Shown: positions 33,801 through 39,270 of the stretch, one piece after another
Layout of the letters: each line of letters opens with the position of its first letter
Numbering within the stretch: the stretch's first letter is position 1
Notes under the pieces: generated by a model
Told to the model about the DNA's origin: nothing
Databases searched by the model: none
Seen by the model: the letters and a program-made list of their open reading frames with translations, nothing else
NCBI RefSeq assembly: GCF_016461825.1
Contig: NZ_JAEMNU010000022.1
Coordinates: forward strand, 202,250 to 241,519
Length of the DNA: 39,270 bases
DNA from: Rugamonas violacea
GTDB lineage: Bacteria; Pseudomonadota; Gammaproteobacteria; Burkholderiales; Burkholderiaceae_D
Reading direction: 5' to 3'
Translations under genes and position numbers: made by a program

Positions 33801-34447
33801 GTGCAGCCGGAAAAGCGCGACATGGCCCAGCCGTGGATGCCCAGGTCGAGGTACTCCTGCACGTTGCAGGGGTAGAGCAGGGGGATCATCGAGGCGGAGA
33901 ACAGGTGGTCGGACTGGTGCGGCAGGGTCGACGAGTAGGCGCCGTGGTCGTCGCCGGCCACCAGCAGCACGCCGCCGTGCTTGGACGTGCCGGCGTGGTT
34001 CATGTGTTTGAAGACGTCGCCGCAGCGGTCGACGCCCGGTCCCTTGCCGTACCACATGGCGAAGACGCCGTCGTACTTGGCCTCGCCGATCAGGTCGACC
34101 TGTTGCGAGCCCCAGACGGCGGTGGCGGCCAGGTCCTCGTTGACGCCGGGGACGAACTGGACGTGGTGCTTCTCCAGGTGCGGCTGGGCCTTCCACAGGG
34201 TCTCGTCGAGGCCGCCCAGCGGCGAGCCGCGGTAGCCGGAGATGAAGCCGGCGGTGTTCAGGCCGGCGGCCAGGTCGCGTTGGCGCTGCAGCATCGGCAG
34301 GCGCACCAGCGCCTGGATGCCGGACAGGAAGATGTCGCCGGCGGTGGCGGTGTATTTGTCGTCGAGGCTGACGCTGGTCAGGCGGTCGGGGGCGGTCCCA
34401 TCGTCTCGGGTGGACGTTGCTGGGCCGTGTGCCGTGGTATCGGGCAT
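30863..34447 (-). CDS. Fused indolepyruvate/2-oxoacid:ferredoxin oxidoreductase
   Basis: The 1194-residue protein is the large proteobacterial fusion of alpha-, beta- and gamma-type subunits. Visible parts are an N-terminal pyrimidine-binding domain (LNTAGFISGYRGSPLGGLDE), a TPP-binding region near residue 480 (SGCPHNTSTKVPEGSLALAG), two iron-sulfur cysteine clusters near 670-682 (CEGCGDCGIQSNC) and 700-715 (CNKDYSCVKGFCPS), and a gamma domain (INGIGGTGVITVGALMGMAS). It oxidatively decarboxylates aryl- or branched-chain 2-oxoacids to acyl-CoA and reduces ferredoxin. ATG 34447 follows GGAGA at 6 bases; a TTG 12 bases upstream is not preferred. With icmF downstream, a branched-chain role is plausible but the substrate is unproven. 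Confidence 0.92.
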   Translation of the reverse strand: MPDTTAHGPATSTRDDGTAPDRLTSVSLDDKYTATAGDIFLSGIQALVRLPMLQRQRDLAAGLNTAGFISGYRGSPLGGLDETLWKAQPHLEKHHVQFVPGVNEDLAATAVWGSQQVDLIGEAKYDGVFAMWYGKGPGVDRCGDVFKHMNHAGTSKHGGVLLVAGDDHGAYSSTLPHQSDHLFSASMIPLLYPCNVQEYLDLGIHGWAMSRFSGCTVAFKALADTVESSASVDADPFRVDVKIPQDFVMPEGGLNARLSSIPLGQQARNQEALMQDYKIYAALAYARENKLNHTTITSPDAKLGIIASGKSYLDVLEALEELGIDEDMAAKVGLRLFKVAMPWPLEPDSVREFAQGLDEILVVEEKRQIVEYQLKEQLYNWRDDVRPRVIGKFDEKGEWVAPRGEWLLTSKADFSVSQVARVIASRVKRLISDPVTCDHIKARLSFLDAKDAVLKKAINTPFRPAFYCSGCPHNTSTKVPEGSLALAGIGCHVMATSIYPEFNKLTTHMGGEGAPWIGQAAFSKIPHVFQNLGDGTYFHSGYLAIRAAVAAKVNMTYKILYNDAVAMTGGQPVDGITSVPMIAQQMAAEGVKRIALVTEDLNRYTDRSALPAIVSLHDRKDMDAVQRELREVGGVSVLIFDQTCAAEKRRRRKKGEFPDPAKRMVINEAVCEGCGDCGIQSNCTSILPKETEFGRKRTIDQSSCNKDYSCVKGFCPSFVTVEGGALKKTKTGVTKNNEDDGYGALPEPTLPDCEQPYNILINGIGGTGVITVGALMGMASHLEGKGASVLDMTGMSQKNGSVTSHVKVAKSPAHLRAQRIATGEADLVLGCDMLTAGAADAVSKMRPGRTMAVINLHEQPPGTFAQNADWQYPVDEVRALISESVGAAEHNSADFIDATKLATALMGDSIAANLFMLGYAWQKGRIPLSEAALLRAIELNGVGIASNKKSFLWGRRAAVDFKRVEKIATPTQAIVVQMPQSLENVIKKRVEFLTAYQNAAYANSYEALVAQVRAKETALGLGNKLSTAVAKYYFKLMAYKDEYEVARLYTDGRFVEQLKQQFEGDFSIKFNLAPPLFAKKDAKGHLVKAEFGSWMWSAFKLLAKAKGLRGGTFDIFGYSAERKMERALIVEYRQMVEGLLGKLTPENHNQAVDLANLPEKVRGFGHVKELAVATFHAEKARLQAAIDGGSQHAA

Positions 34448-34594
34448 GGCTGTCTCCAAATGGTGTTCAGATCGCGCCCGGGCTTGGGAGCGCCGGGTAG
34501 GCGCGCCAGACTCGGGCCAGGAGCCGCGTTTTTAGCGGCGTTGCGGATATTTTAGGCTTAAAAAACCCGCTGTGGCGGCCAGTGTACGGCCAGG

Positions 34595-34610
34595 TTGACG
34601 TATACGGAAA
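34595..34610 (-). promoter_or_regulatory. TTGACGTATACGGAAA site before the oxidoreductase gene
   Basis: This 16-mer matches TTGACGTTAACGTTAA, half of the palindrome before icmF, at 12 of 16 positions. It lies 148 bases before the oxidoreductase start and within 225 bases of non-coding sequence. It suggests one regulator controls both genes; strand is given for the gene served. Confidence 0.5.
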
Positions 34611-34672
34611 TACCGTTGGGCGATGGGGGTATAAGAAAAAATGATGGGTTGGAGAGGGGCGGCGGCCGCGCC

Positions 34673-35608
34673 TTATGCCGGCAGGGCCGTCGCGCCCAGC
34701 CACACGCCGTTGGCGCACAGCTCGGCGCTGACCTGTTGCACCAGCCGGCCGACCGCCGCCGCCGCATTGGTCAGCGGAATGTTTTTCGACGCGCACAAGA
34801 CCACCGTGCGGGACAGCGCCGGGCTGTGGATGGCTTGCGAGACCAGCGCGCCGCGCTCCAGCTCGGCCAGCAGCGGCGCCGCCGGCAGGATGGTGGCGCC
34901 CATGTCGGCCAACAGGGCCGACTTCAAAATAGCGATGGAATTGATTTCGATCACGTTGGCGGTCGACAGGCCCGCCGCCCGCGCCACGCTCTCGATGCGC
35001 GGCCGCACGCCGTGTTGCAGGCCGGGCAGGATCAGGGTGGCGTTCAGCGCCTGTGCCAGGCCGATGCTGTCGCCGCGCTGGGCGAAGGCCGAATCGGCGC
35101 GGCAGATGTAGCGCAGTTCCTCCTCCACCAGCGGCGTGCAGGCGAACGGGCCGAGCTGGCCGTCGTCGAGCAGCACGGCCAGGTTGACGCGGCCGGACTT
35201 GAGCTGCTCGGCCAGGTTGCCGGTCAACTCCTCGGTCAGCTGCAGCGTGATCTCCGGGTAGCGCGCGCGCGCGGCCATCAACAGCGGCAGCGCCAGCGCG
35301 CCGGAAATGCTGTGCGGCAGGCCCAGCGTGACACTGCCCGAGGGCCGCTCGGCCGACTGGGTGACGGCGGACTTGGCGTCGGCCACCTGCTTGAGGATGG
35401 CCTGGGCGTGCTCGTAGAACACCTTGCCGGCGTCGGTGCTGAGCACGCCGTGGGCCGAGCGGTGCAGCAGCTGGGCGCCGAGTTCCTGCTCGAGTTGGCG
35501 CAGCTGCTGGGTCAGCGCCGGCTGCGCCACGTGCAGCACCAGTGCCGCGCGCGACAGCGCGCCATGGTCGACGATGGCGACAAAGTAGCGGAGTTGGCGT
35601 AATTCCAT
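34673..35608 (-). CDS. LysR-family transcriptional regulator
   Basis: The 311-residue protein begins MELRQLRYFVAIVDHGALSRAALVLHVAQPALTQQLRQLE, the standard LysR winged helix-turn-helix (residues 1-60), followed by a substrate-binding domain (SGSVTLGLPHSISGALALPLL; ELTGNLAEQLKSGRVNLAVLLDD). The sensor resembles that of Nac/Cbl-like regulators of nitrogen and sulfur metabolism (LGLPHS motif), but the inducer is unknown. ATG 35608 was chosen over the in-frame start at 35677 because LysR proteins begin right at this motif; the Shine-Dalgarno is weak. It is divergent from the HD-GYP gene and upstream, on the same strand, of the oxidoreductase. Confidence 0.92.
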   Translation of the reverse strand: MELRQLRYFVAIVDHGALSRAALVLHVAQPALTQQLRQLEQELGAQLLHRSAHGVLSTDAGKVFYEHAQAILKQVADAKSAVTQSAERPSGSVTLGLPHSISGALALPLLMAARARYPEITLQLTEELTGNLAEQLKSGRVNLAVLLDDGQLGPFACTPLVEEELRYICRADSAFAQRGDSIGLAQALNATLILPGLQHGVRPRIESVARAAGLSTANVIEINSIAILKSALLADMGATILPAAPLLAELERGALVSQAIHSPALSRTVVLCASKNIPLTNAAAAVGRLVQQVSAELCANGVWLGATALPA

Positions 35609-35669
35609 AGGCGGGAAGCGGGAGATGGGCGGCGCTGCGGCGGAAGAGTGGACAGGAAACATCTGTTGA

Positions 35670-35707
35670 TATAGCAAAATTAGTCCTAGTGGAAACTGTT
35701 TGCTATA
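35670..35707. promoter_or_regulatory. Inverted repeat TATAGCAAA-N20-TTTGCTATA in a divergent promoter
   Basis: A perfect 9-base inverted repeat (35670-35678 and 35699-35707) lies between the divergent lysR and HD-GYP genes. TATACT (35704-35709) is a plausible -10 for the HD-GYP gene, and the mirror arm may supply the -10 for lysR. It may therefore reflect two facing promoters or an operator. Confidence 0.5.
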
Positions 35708-35724
35708 CTCATTCTAACAAGTTC

Positions 35725-35754
35725 CGTCGTTCCAGCCTTCGTCGTTCCAGCCTT
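35725..35754. repeat. Perfect 15-base tandem duplication
   Basis: CGTCGTTCCAGCCTT occurs twice in direct succession (35725-35739 and 35740-35754), 17 bases before the HD-GYP ATG and within its probable untranslated leader. Confidence 0.85.
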
Positions 35755-35771
35755 TATTTGTGGGTTCTTAT

Positions 35772-36992
35772 ATGCTCAAGAAAGTTGACTCCTCGCAGCT
35801 GAAGGTTGGCATGTATATCCACGACCTGAGCTGCGACTGGATGACCCACCCCTTCGTGCGCAACCGTTTCCTGCTCAGCAGCGAGGACGAAATCCGCAAG
35901 ATCGTCAACGCTGGCATCCACGACGTCGTCATCGACGCCGGCAAGGGCCTGGACGTGCAGGACGCGCCGACCTTGGACGAGGCGCAGGAGGAGACCGAGC
36001 GCGAGCTGACGGCGCTGGCGGCCAAGCCGGTGGTGGTGACGCGGGTTTCGCTGGGCGAGGAGATGGCGCGCGCGACGCAGATCCGCCACCAGGCGGCGAC
36101 GCTGGTGCGCACGGTGATGCGCGACGCCCGGCTGGGCAAGGCGATCGAGCTGGAGCAGGTGCAACCGGTGGTGCAGAGCATCACCGAATCGATCCTGCGC
36201 AATCCCGGCGCGCTGGTTGGTCTGTTGCGCATCAAGAACAAGGACGACTACACCTTCCTCCATTCGGTCAGCGTGTGCACCTTGCTGGTGGCGTTTTGCC
36301 GCTCGCGCGGCATGGATCCCGCCGTGACCCACCAGGCCGGCCTGGGCGGCCTGCTGCACGACACCGGCAAGGCGCTGGTGCCGGACGCCATCCTCAACAA
36401 GCCGGGGCCGCTGTCCGACGAGGAGTTCGCCATCATCAAACGCCATCCGAAGGATGGCTACGAGATCCTGTTGAAATCACCGGAGATCGGCCCGATTCCG
36501 CTGGATATCACCTTGCACCACCACGAGCGGCGCGACGGCAGCGGCTATCCGGACAAGTTCGCCGGCGACGCCATCAGCGAATTGGCGCAGATGGCGGCGA
36601 TTGTCGACGTATACGACGCGATCACGGCCGATCGCTGTTATCACAAGGGCATGTCGGCGGCGGCGGCCCTGCGCAAGATCTATGAATGGAGCAAGTTCCA
36701 TTTCAATCCCCACTACGCCCAGGAGTTCATGCGCTGCGTCGGCATCTATCCGGTCGGCACGATGGTGATGTTGGAGTCGGGCCGGCTCGGCGTGGTGGTC
36801 GAACCGCACGAGACCAATCTGCTGGCGCCCAAGGTGAACGTGTTTTTCAACACCAAGCAGAACCTCTACATCAAGCCGGAGACGGTGGACCTGTCGCGCG
36901 GCTTGGGCTTCGGCGGCGGCGACAAGATCGTCGGCCACGAATCGGCCAGCAAGTGGAATGTCGACCCGATGCGCTTCCTGACGCTGGCCTGA
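35772..36992 (+). CDS. HD-GYP domain cyclic-di-GMP phosphodiesterase
   Basis: The 406-residue protein has an N-terminal DUF3391-type region (about 1-130, VDSSQLKVGMYIHDLSCDWM) and a complete HD-GYP domain: HD pair in LLHDTGKALVPDAIL (H196, D197) and LHHHERRDGSGYPDKF (H249-H251, G-Y-P). HD-GYP enzymes hydrolyse cyclic-di-GMP, often to GMP, and lower its level, favouring motility. ATG 35772 starts at the conserved MLKKVDSSQL; an in-frame GTG 12 bases earlier is an alternative. No clear Shine-Dalgarno is seen, and the leader holds a 15-base duplication. It is convergent, at 22 bases, with a GGDEF gene. Confidence 0.93.
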   Translation: MLKKVDSSQLKVGMYIHDLSCDWMTHPFVRNRFLLSSEDEIRKIVNAGIHDVVIDAGKGLDVQDAPTLDEAQEETERELTALAAKPVVVTRVSLGEEMARATQIRHQAATLVRTVMRDARLGKAIELEQVQPVVQSITESILRNPGALVGLLRIKNKDDYTFLHSVSVCTLLVAFCRSRGMDPAVTHQAGLGGLLHDTGKALVPDAILNKPGPLSDEEFAIIKRHPKDGYEILLKSPEIGPIPLDITLHHHERRDGSGYPDKFAGDAISELAQMAAIVDVYDAITADRCYHKGMSAAAALRKIYEWSKFHFNPHYAQEFMRCVGIYPVGTMVMLESGRLGVVVEPHETNLLAPKVNVFFNTKQNLYIKPETVDLSRGLGFGGGDKIVGHESASKWNVDPMRFLTLA

Positions 36993-37014
36993 GGCCGGCG
37001 CCGCTCTTTCCCGG

Positions 37015-38058
37015 CTAGAAGAATTCGGCGGTGTCGTTCGATTCGACCGTCTGCAACTGGCCGCCCGAGACCAACTCGTCGTAGTGGCAGGCCAGGTTGC
37101 GGCCGTGGCTCTTGGCGTAATACAAGGCCTGGTCGGCGCGGCCGAGGATGATCACCGGCGCCTCGAAGGAGCTGATGCTGACGAAGCCGACGCTGACGGT
37201 GACCTTGCCGACTTGGGGGAACTCGTGCTGCTCGACGTTCATGCGGAAGCGGTCGATGATCTTTTTGGCGTTGTTCAGCGTGGTTGAACGCAGTAACACG
37301 ACGAATTCCTCGCCGCCGAAGCGGAACACCCGGTCCTGGGCGCGGAAGGAGGAGGTCAGCAGGTTGGCGATGAGGATCAGCACCTCGTCGCCGTAGAGGT
37401 GGCCGAACTTGTCGTTGACCAGTTTGAAATGGTCGACGTCGACCACCGCCAGCCATTGTTTCTCCTGGTCCGAATGGTGGCGCCGCTCCGGTTCGCCGGG
37501 CAGGTTCAGCGCGTCCTGTTCGGTGCTGGCGGCCAACATCTTGGCCAGCTGGTCGTCGAAGGTCTTGCGGTTGAGCAGGCCGGTCAGCGAGTCGCGCTCG
37601 CTGTAGTCGAGCAGGTTCTGGAAGTTGCGGTAGACGCTGACGATGCCGCCGATGACATGGATGGTGTCGCTGGTGTAGGGCGTCGGGTTGACGATTTCCA
37701 GGCAGGTGTCGGCCTTGTCGCCGAGCCAGATCGGCAGCCACAGCGTATGCTCGCCGGCCGCGTTGGCGACGTCGGCGCTGGTCTCGTGGCGGGCGATGCA
37801 GGCGGCCAGGGCGGGGAAGTTGGTGATCGGCTCGCCGGGGCTGGACGGATCGGGATTCTCTTCCATGCGGGCCGGCTGGCCGGCCGTGATGATGGCGCGC
37901 GGCCGGACGAACATTTTGCCGCGCACCATGGCCAGGCTGAGCACCCGCGTCTGGCTGGCATGGGCAAGCTCCTGCACCGCCGAGATCACCGAGATATCGA
38001 GCATCGTGTGATCGCGGTGGCCGGTCATGTCCACCATGTGTTTCAGTAGGGAATCCAT
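37015..38058 (-). CDS. GGDEF diguanylate cyclase
   Basis: The 347-residue cytoplasmic protein has an N-terminal sensory region of about 175 residues (GAF-like or related, not assigned: TLWLPIWLGDKADTCLEIVN) followed by a GGDEF domain (RDSLTGLLNRKTFDDQLAK, then FGGEEFVVLL near residues 248-252). GGEEF is an active-site form, and RAQD five residues upstream is the product-inhibition I-site (RxxD). It makes cyclic-di-GMP. No membrane segment is seen. ATG 38058 was chosen for AGAGAAG close upstream; an in-frame start at 38085 would add 9 residues. It opposes the HD-GYP enzyme encoded convergently next door. Confidence 0.92.
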   Translation of the reverse strand: MDSLLKHMVDMTGHRDHTMLDISVISAVQELAHASQTRVLSLAMVRGKMFVRPRAIITAGQPARMEENPDPSSPGEPITNFPALAACIARHETSADVANAAGEHTLWLPIWLGDKADTCLEIVNPTPYTSDTIHVIGGIVSVYRNFQNLLDYSERDSLTGLLNRKTFDDQLAKMLAASTEQDALNLPGEPERRHHSDQEKQWLAVVDVDHFKLVNDKFGHLYGDEVLILIANLLTSSFRAQDRVFRFGGEEFVVLLRSTTLNNAKKIIDRFRMNVEQHEFPQVGKVTVSVGFVSISSFEAPVIILGRADQALYYAKSHGRNLACHYDELVSGGQLQTVESNDTAEFF

Positions 38059-38580
38059 TTTCTTCTCTGGAAAAAAATCACACAACCATTGTGCCTAGCC
38101 ACGTTCCGTTCACGCCTATCACCATATTGCTCGTTGTTTTGCCGGTGACGGTAAGGCGCACTGCGACGCATTGCACGGGGCCTTTCCAAAGAACAGTCAA
38201 GTAGGATAATGGCTTTTTGCATTATAGGCAATTCATGTGTGCAAAAAAAAACATTTCTGTCATCAATACGCCGGTTTTTGCCACAAGCCAAGCGTGTTGG
38301 ATGGCCCAATCGAGCGTACCCGTCAACAAACCGTCGCAGTTTGACATAGGCCAGCGGCGCTGTCCGCGAGCGGCGCAAGCTTGGCGCATTCCGTCGAAAA
38401 TTAATTCCACATGGAAAACTTGCGCAGCGTCAACTTCAATTTCTCCGCAGACTTTATAGTGGTTTCAATGGCGCAGCGGTAGCGATGCAAGCCAGGCGGC
38501 GGCAGGGTTTGTGTGGCGCGCCAGGGGGGAGCCAGAGTGTTTCGCTTAGTTATTTTTCAATCACTTATTAGGAGTCTGTC
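38059..38580. other. 522-base gene-free region upstream of flp
   Basis: No convincing coding frame is seen. The region is AT-richer than the rest of the window and has short A/T runs (38060s; poly-A at 38240s). A TTGACA at 38341-38346 is a candidate -35 element without a good partner. TTTATAGT near 38452-38459 could be a -10 for flp transcription. AGGAG lies just before the flp ATG. It must hold the promoters of the divergent GGDEF and flp genes. Confidence 0.5.
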
Positions 38581-38757
38581 ATGAACGCACTGATTGCAGC
38601 AGCAAAAGAGTTTGGCCGCGACGAAGAGGGGATCACCGCGATCGAGTACGGCCTGATCGCGGCGCTGATGGCCGCCGCCATCGCGGCGGCGCTCGGCCCG
38701 GTGAGCACCGCGCTGCAGAACAGGTTCCAGGCGATTGCCGACACCTTGGCCCCTTGA
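38581..38757 (+). CDS. flp: Flp/Fap-type pilin of a Tad pilus system
   Basis: The 58-residue prepilin has a short positively charged leader and the processing motif EEG|ITAIEYGLIAALMA. Cleavage is expected after G17, leaving Glu at +5 and Tyr at +6 of the mature pilin, which defines the Flp family. One hydrophobic helix follows (about residues 18-40). AGGAG lies 9 bases before the ATG. Tad pili mediate tight adherence and biofilm. A prepilin peptidase gene follows, separated by a strong palindrome. Confidence 0.96.
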   Translation: MNALIAAAKEFGRDEEGITAIEYGLIAALMAAAIAAALGPVSTALQNRFQAIADTLAP

Positions 38758-38767
38758 CCGGCAGGCC

Positions 38768-38797
38768 GACCTTCCGTCGCCGCGGCGACGGAAGGTC
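38768..38797 (+). terminator. Perfect 30-base palindrome between flp and the peptidase gene
   Basis: GACCTTCCGTCGCCG pairs perfectly with CGGCGACGGAAGGTC, followed by ATTTTC. It starts 10 bases after the flp stop. The T-tract is short, so partial termination or 3'-end protection of the abundant pilin message is likelier than full termination. Confidence 0.75.
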
Positions 38798-38818
38798 ATT
38801 TTCGCGGAGGTGATGAGC

Positions 38819-39270
38819 ATGATTGGCATAATCGAAGTGATTTTGATCTGTTTGGTCACGCAGGCGGCGGTGACCGATCTGGCGGTGCGCAAGATCCCCA
38901 ACGTTCTGGTGTTGAGCGGCCTGGCGCTGGCCTTGATACTGCATATGCTGGCGGGCCCGCGCTGGGCGCCGGCGACACAATGGCTGGCCGGCATCTTGGC
39001 CGGCTTTTTTTTATTCCTGCCCCTTTATCTGCTGCGCGGCATGGCCGCCGGCGACGTCAAGCTGATGGCGATGGTGGGCGCCTTCACCGGGCCGTGGGCG
39101 GCCTGCTACATCGCCTTGCTGACCTGTTTGTTCGGCGGCCTGATGGCGCTGGGCATCTTGGTGTTGAGCGGCCGCTGTCGTGAAGGTTTGGACAATCTGT
39201 GGGCGATGAGCAAGCCGGCGTTGCTGCGTTTGCTGGGCGTGCCCTTGTGCAGAGTCCCGCTGGCGCCCGG
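38819..39270 (+). CDS. cpaA: Prepilin peptidase, CpaA/TadV type (A24), partial
   Basis: The frame runs open to the window end (about 150 residues seen). It is highly hydrophobic (four or more membrane helices) and has the two aspartates of type IV prepilin peptidases: D20 in VTDLAVRKIPN and D79 in GMAAGDVKLM (GxGD-like). It cleaves and matures Flp prepilins in the inner membrane. GGAGG sits 8 bases before ATG 38819; an in-frame ATG at 38813 is only 2 bases from it and less likely. The usual CpaA length is about 165-180 residues, so only the C-terminus is missing. Rare Cys-rich spots and the low-bias stretch near its end are within the normal range. Confidence 0.9.
   Translation, partial: MIGIIEVILICLVTQAAVTDLAVRKIPNVLVLSGLALALILHMLAGPRWAPATQWLAGILAGFFLFLPLYLLRGMAAGDVKLMAMVGAFTGPWAACYIALLTCLFGGLMALGILVLSGRCREGLDNLWAMSKPALLRLLGVPLCRVPLAP

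Overview
The window reads as chromosomal DNA of a high-GC Gram-negative betaproteobacterium. I infer Burkholderiales, most likely Oxalobacteraceae of the Massilia/Duganella type. The signs are strongly GC-biased third codon positions, outer-membrane receptors ending in Phe, a PAS-type chemoreceptor with a betaproteobacterial QQNAALVEQAAAAA hairpin, GGGGTC(N)GACCCC intergenic repeats, and fused IcmF plus fused 2-oxoacid:ferredoxin oxidoreductase genes. This placement is inference from gene content; no rRNA or tRNA gene was seen.

Left part (1-8525): a helical-repeat protein of unknown function, then a nucleoside uptake locus. A Tsx-like outer-membrane channel, a BMP-family periplasmic binding protein and a GntR/FCD regulator lie on the minus strand. 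They are divergent from an ABC ATPase and two overlapping permease genes. Three TGT(A/G)TACA-type sites lie in the divergent region.

Middle-left (8526-15337): an Aer-like PAS chemoreceptor broken by a one-base frameshift near its 3' end; a plant-type [2Fe-2S] ferredoxin; a small unknown protein; a MoaD/ThiS-like diglycine protein coupled to an Asp-box (BNR) repeat protein; an intergenic repeat cluster; a TetR regulator divergent from an exported metallo-beta-lactamase-fold hydrolase; and a small coiled-coil protein.

Centre (15338-24794): an alpha-glucoside utilisation locus. A TonB-dependent receptor diverges from a LacI regulator. Downstream come a GH65 glycoside phosphorylase, beta-phosphoglucomutase, an MFS transporter and a second LacI regulator. 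The expected route is import across both membranes, phosphorolysis to beta-glucose 1-phosphate, then glucose 6-phosphate. Two different LacI-type palindromes flank these genes. The sugar itself cannot be fixed from sequence alone.

Middle-right (24795-35608): an AAA/STAND-like ATPase preceded by an ATTACAAT half-site array; an AraC regulator and a cupin in a visibly less GC-rich patch; and two very large minus-strand genes, fused isobutyryl-CoA mutase (icmF) and fused indolepyruvate/2-oxoacid:ferredoxin oxidoreductase. Related TTGACGT-type palindromes in front of both suggest one branched-chain catabolic regulon. A LysR regulator follows.

Right end (35609-39270): convergent HD-GYP and GGDEF genes for cyclic-di-GMP turnover, a roughly 520-base gene-free stretch, and the start of a Tad pilus locus (Flp pilin, then a CpaA/TadV-type prepilin peptidase cut off by the window end).
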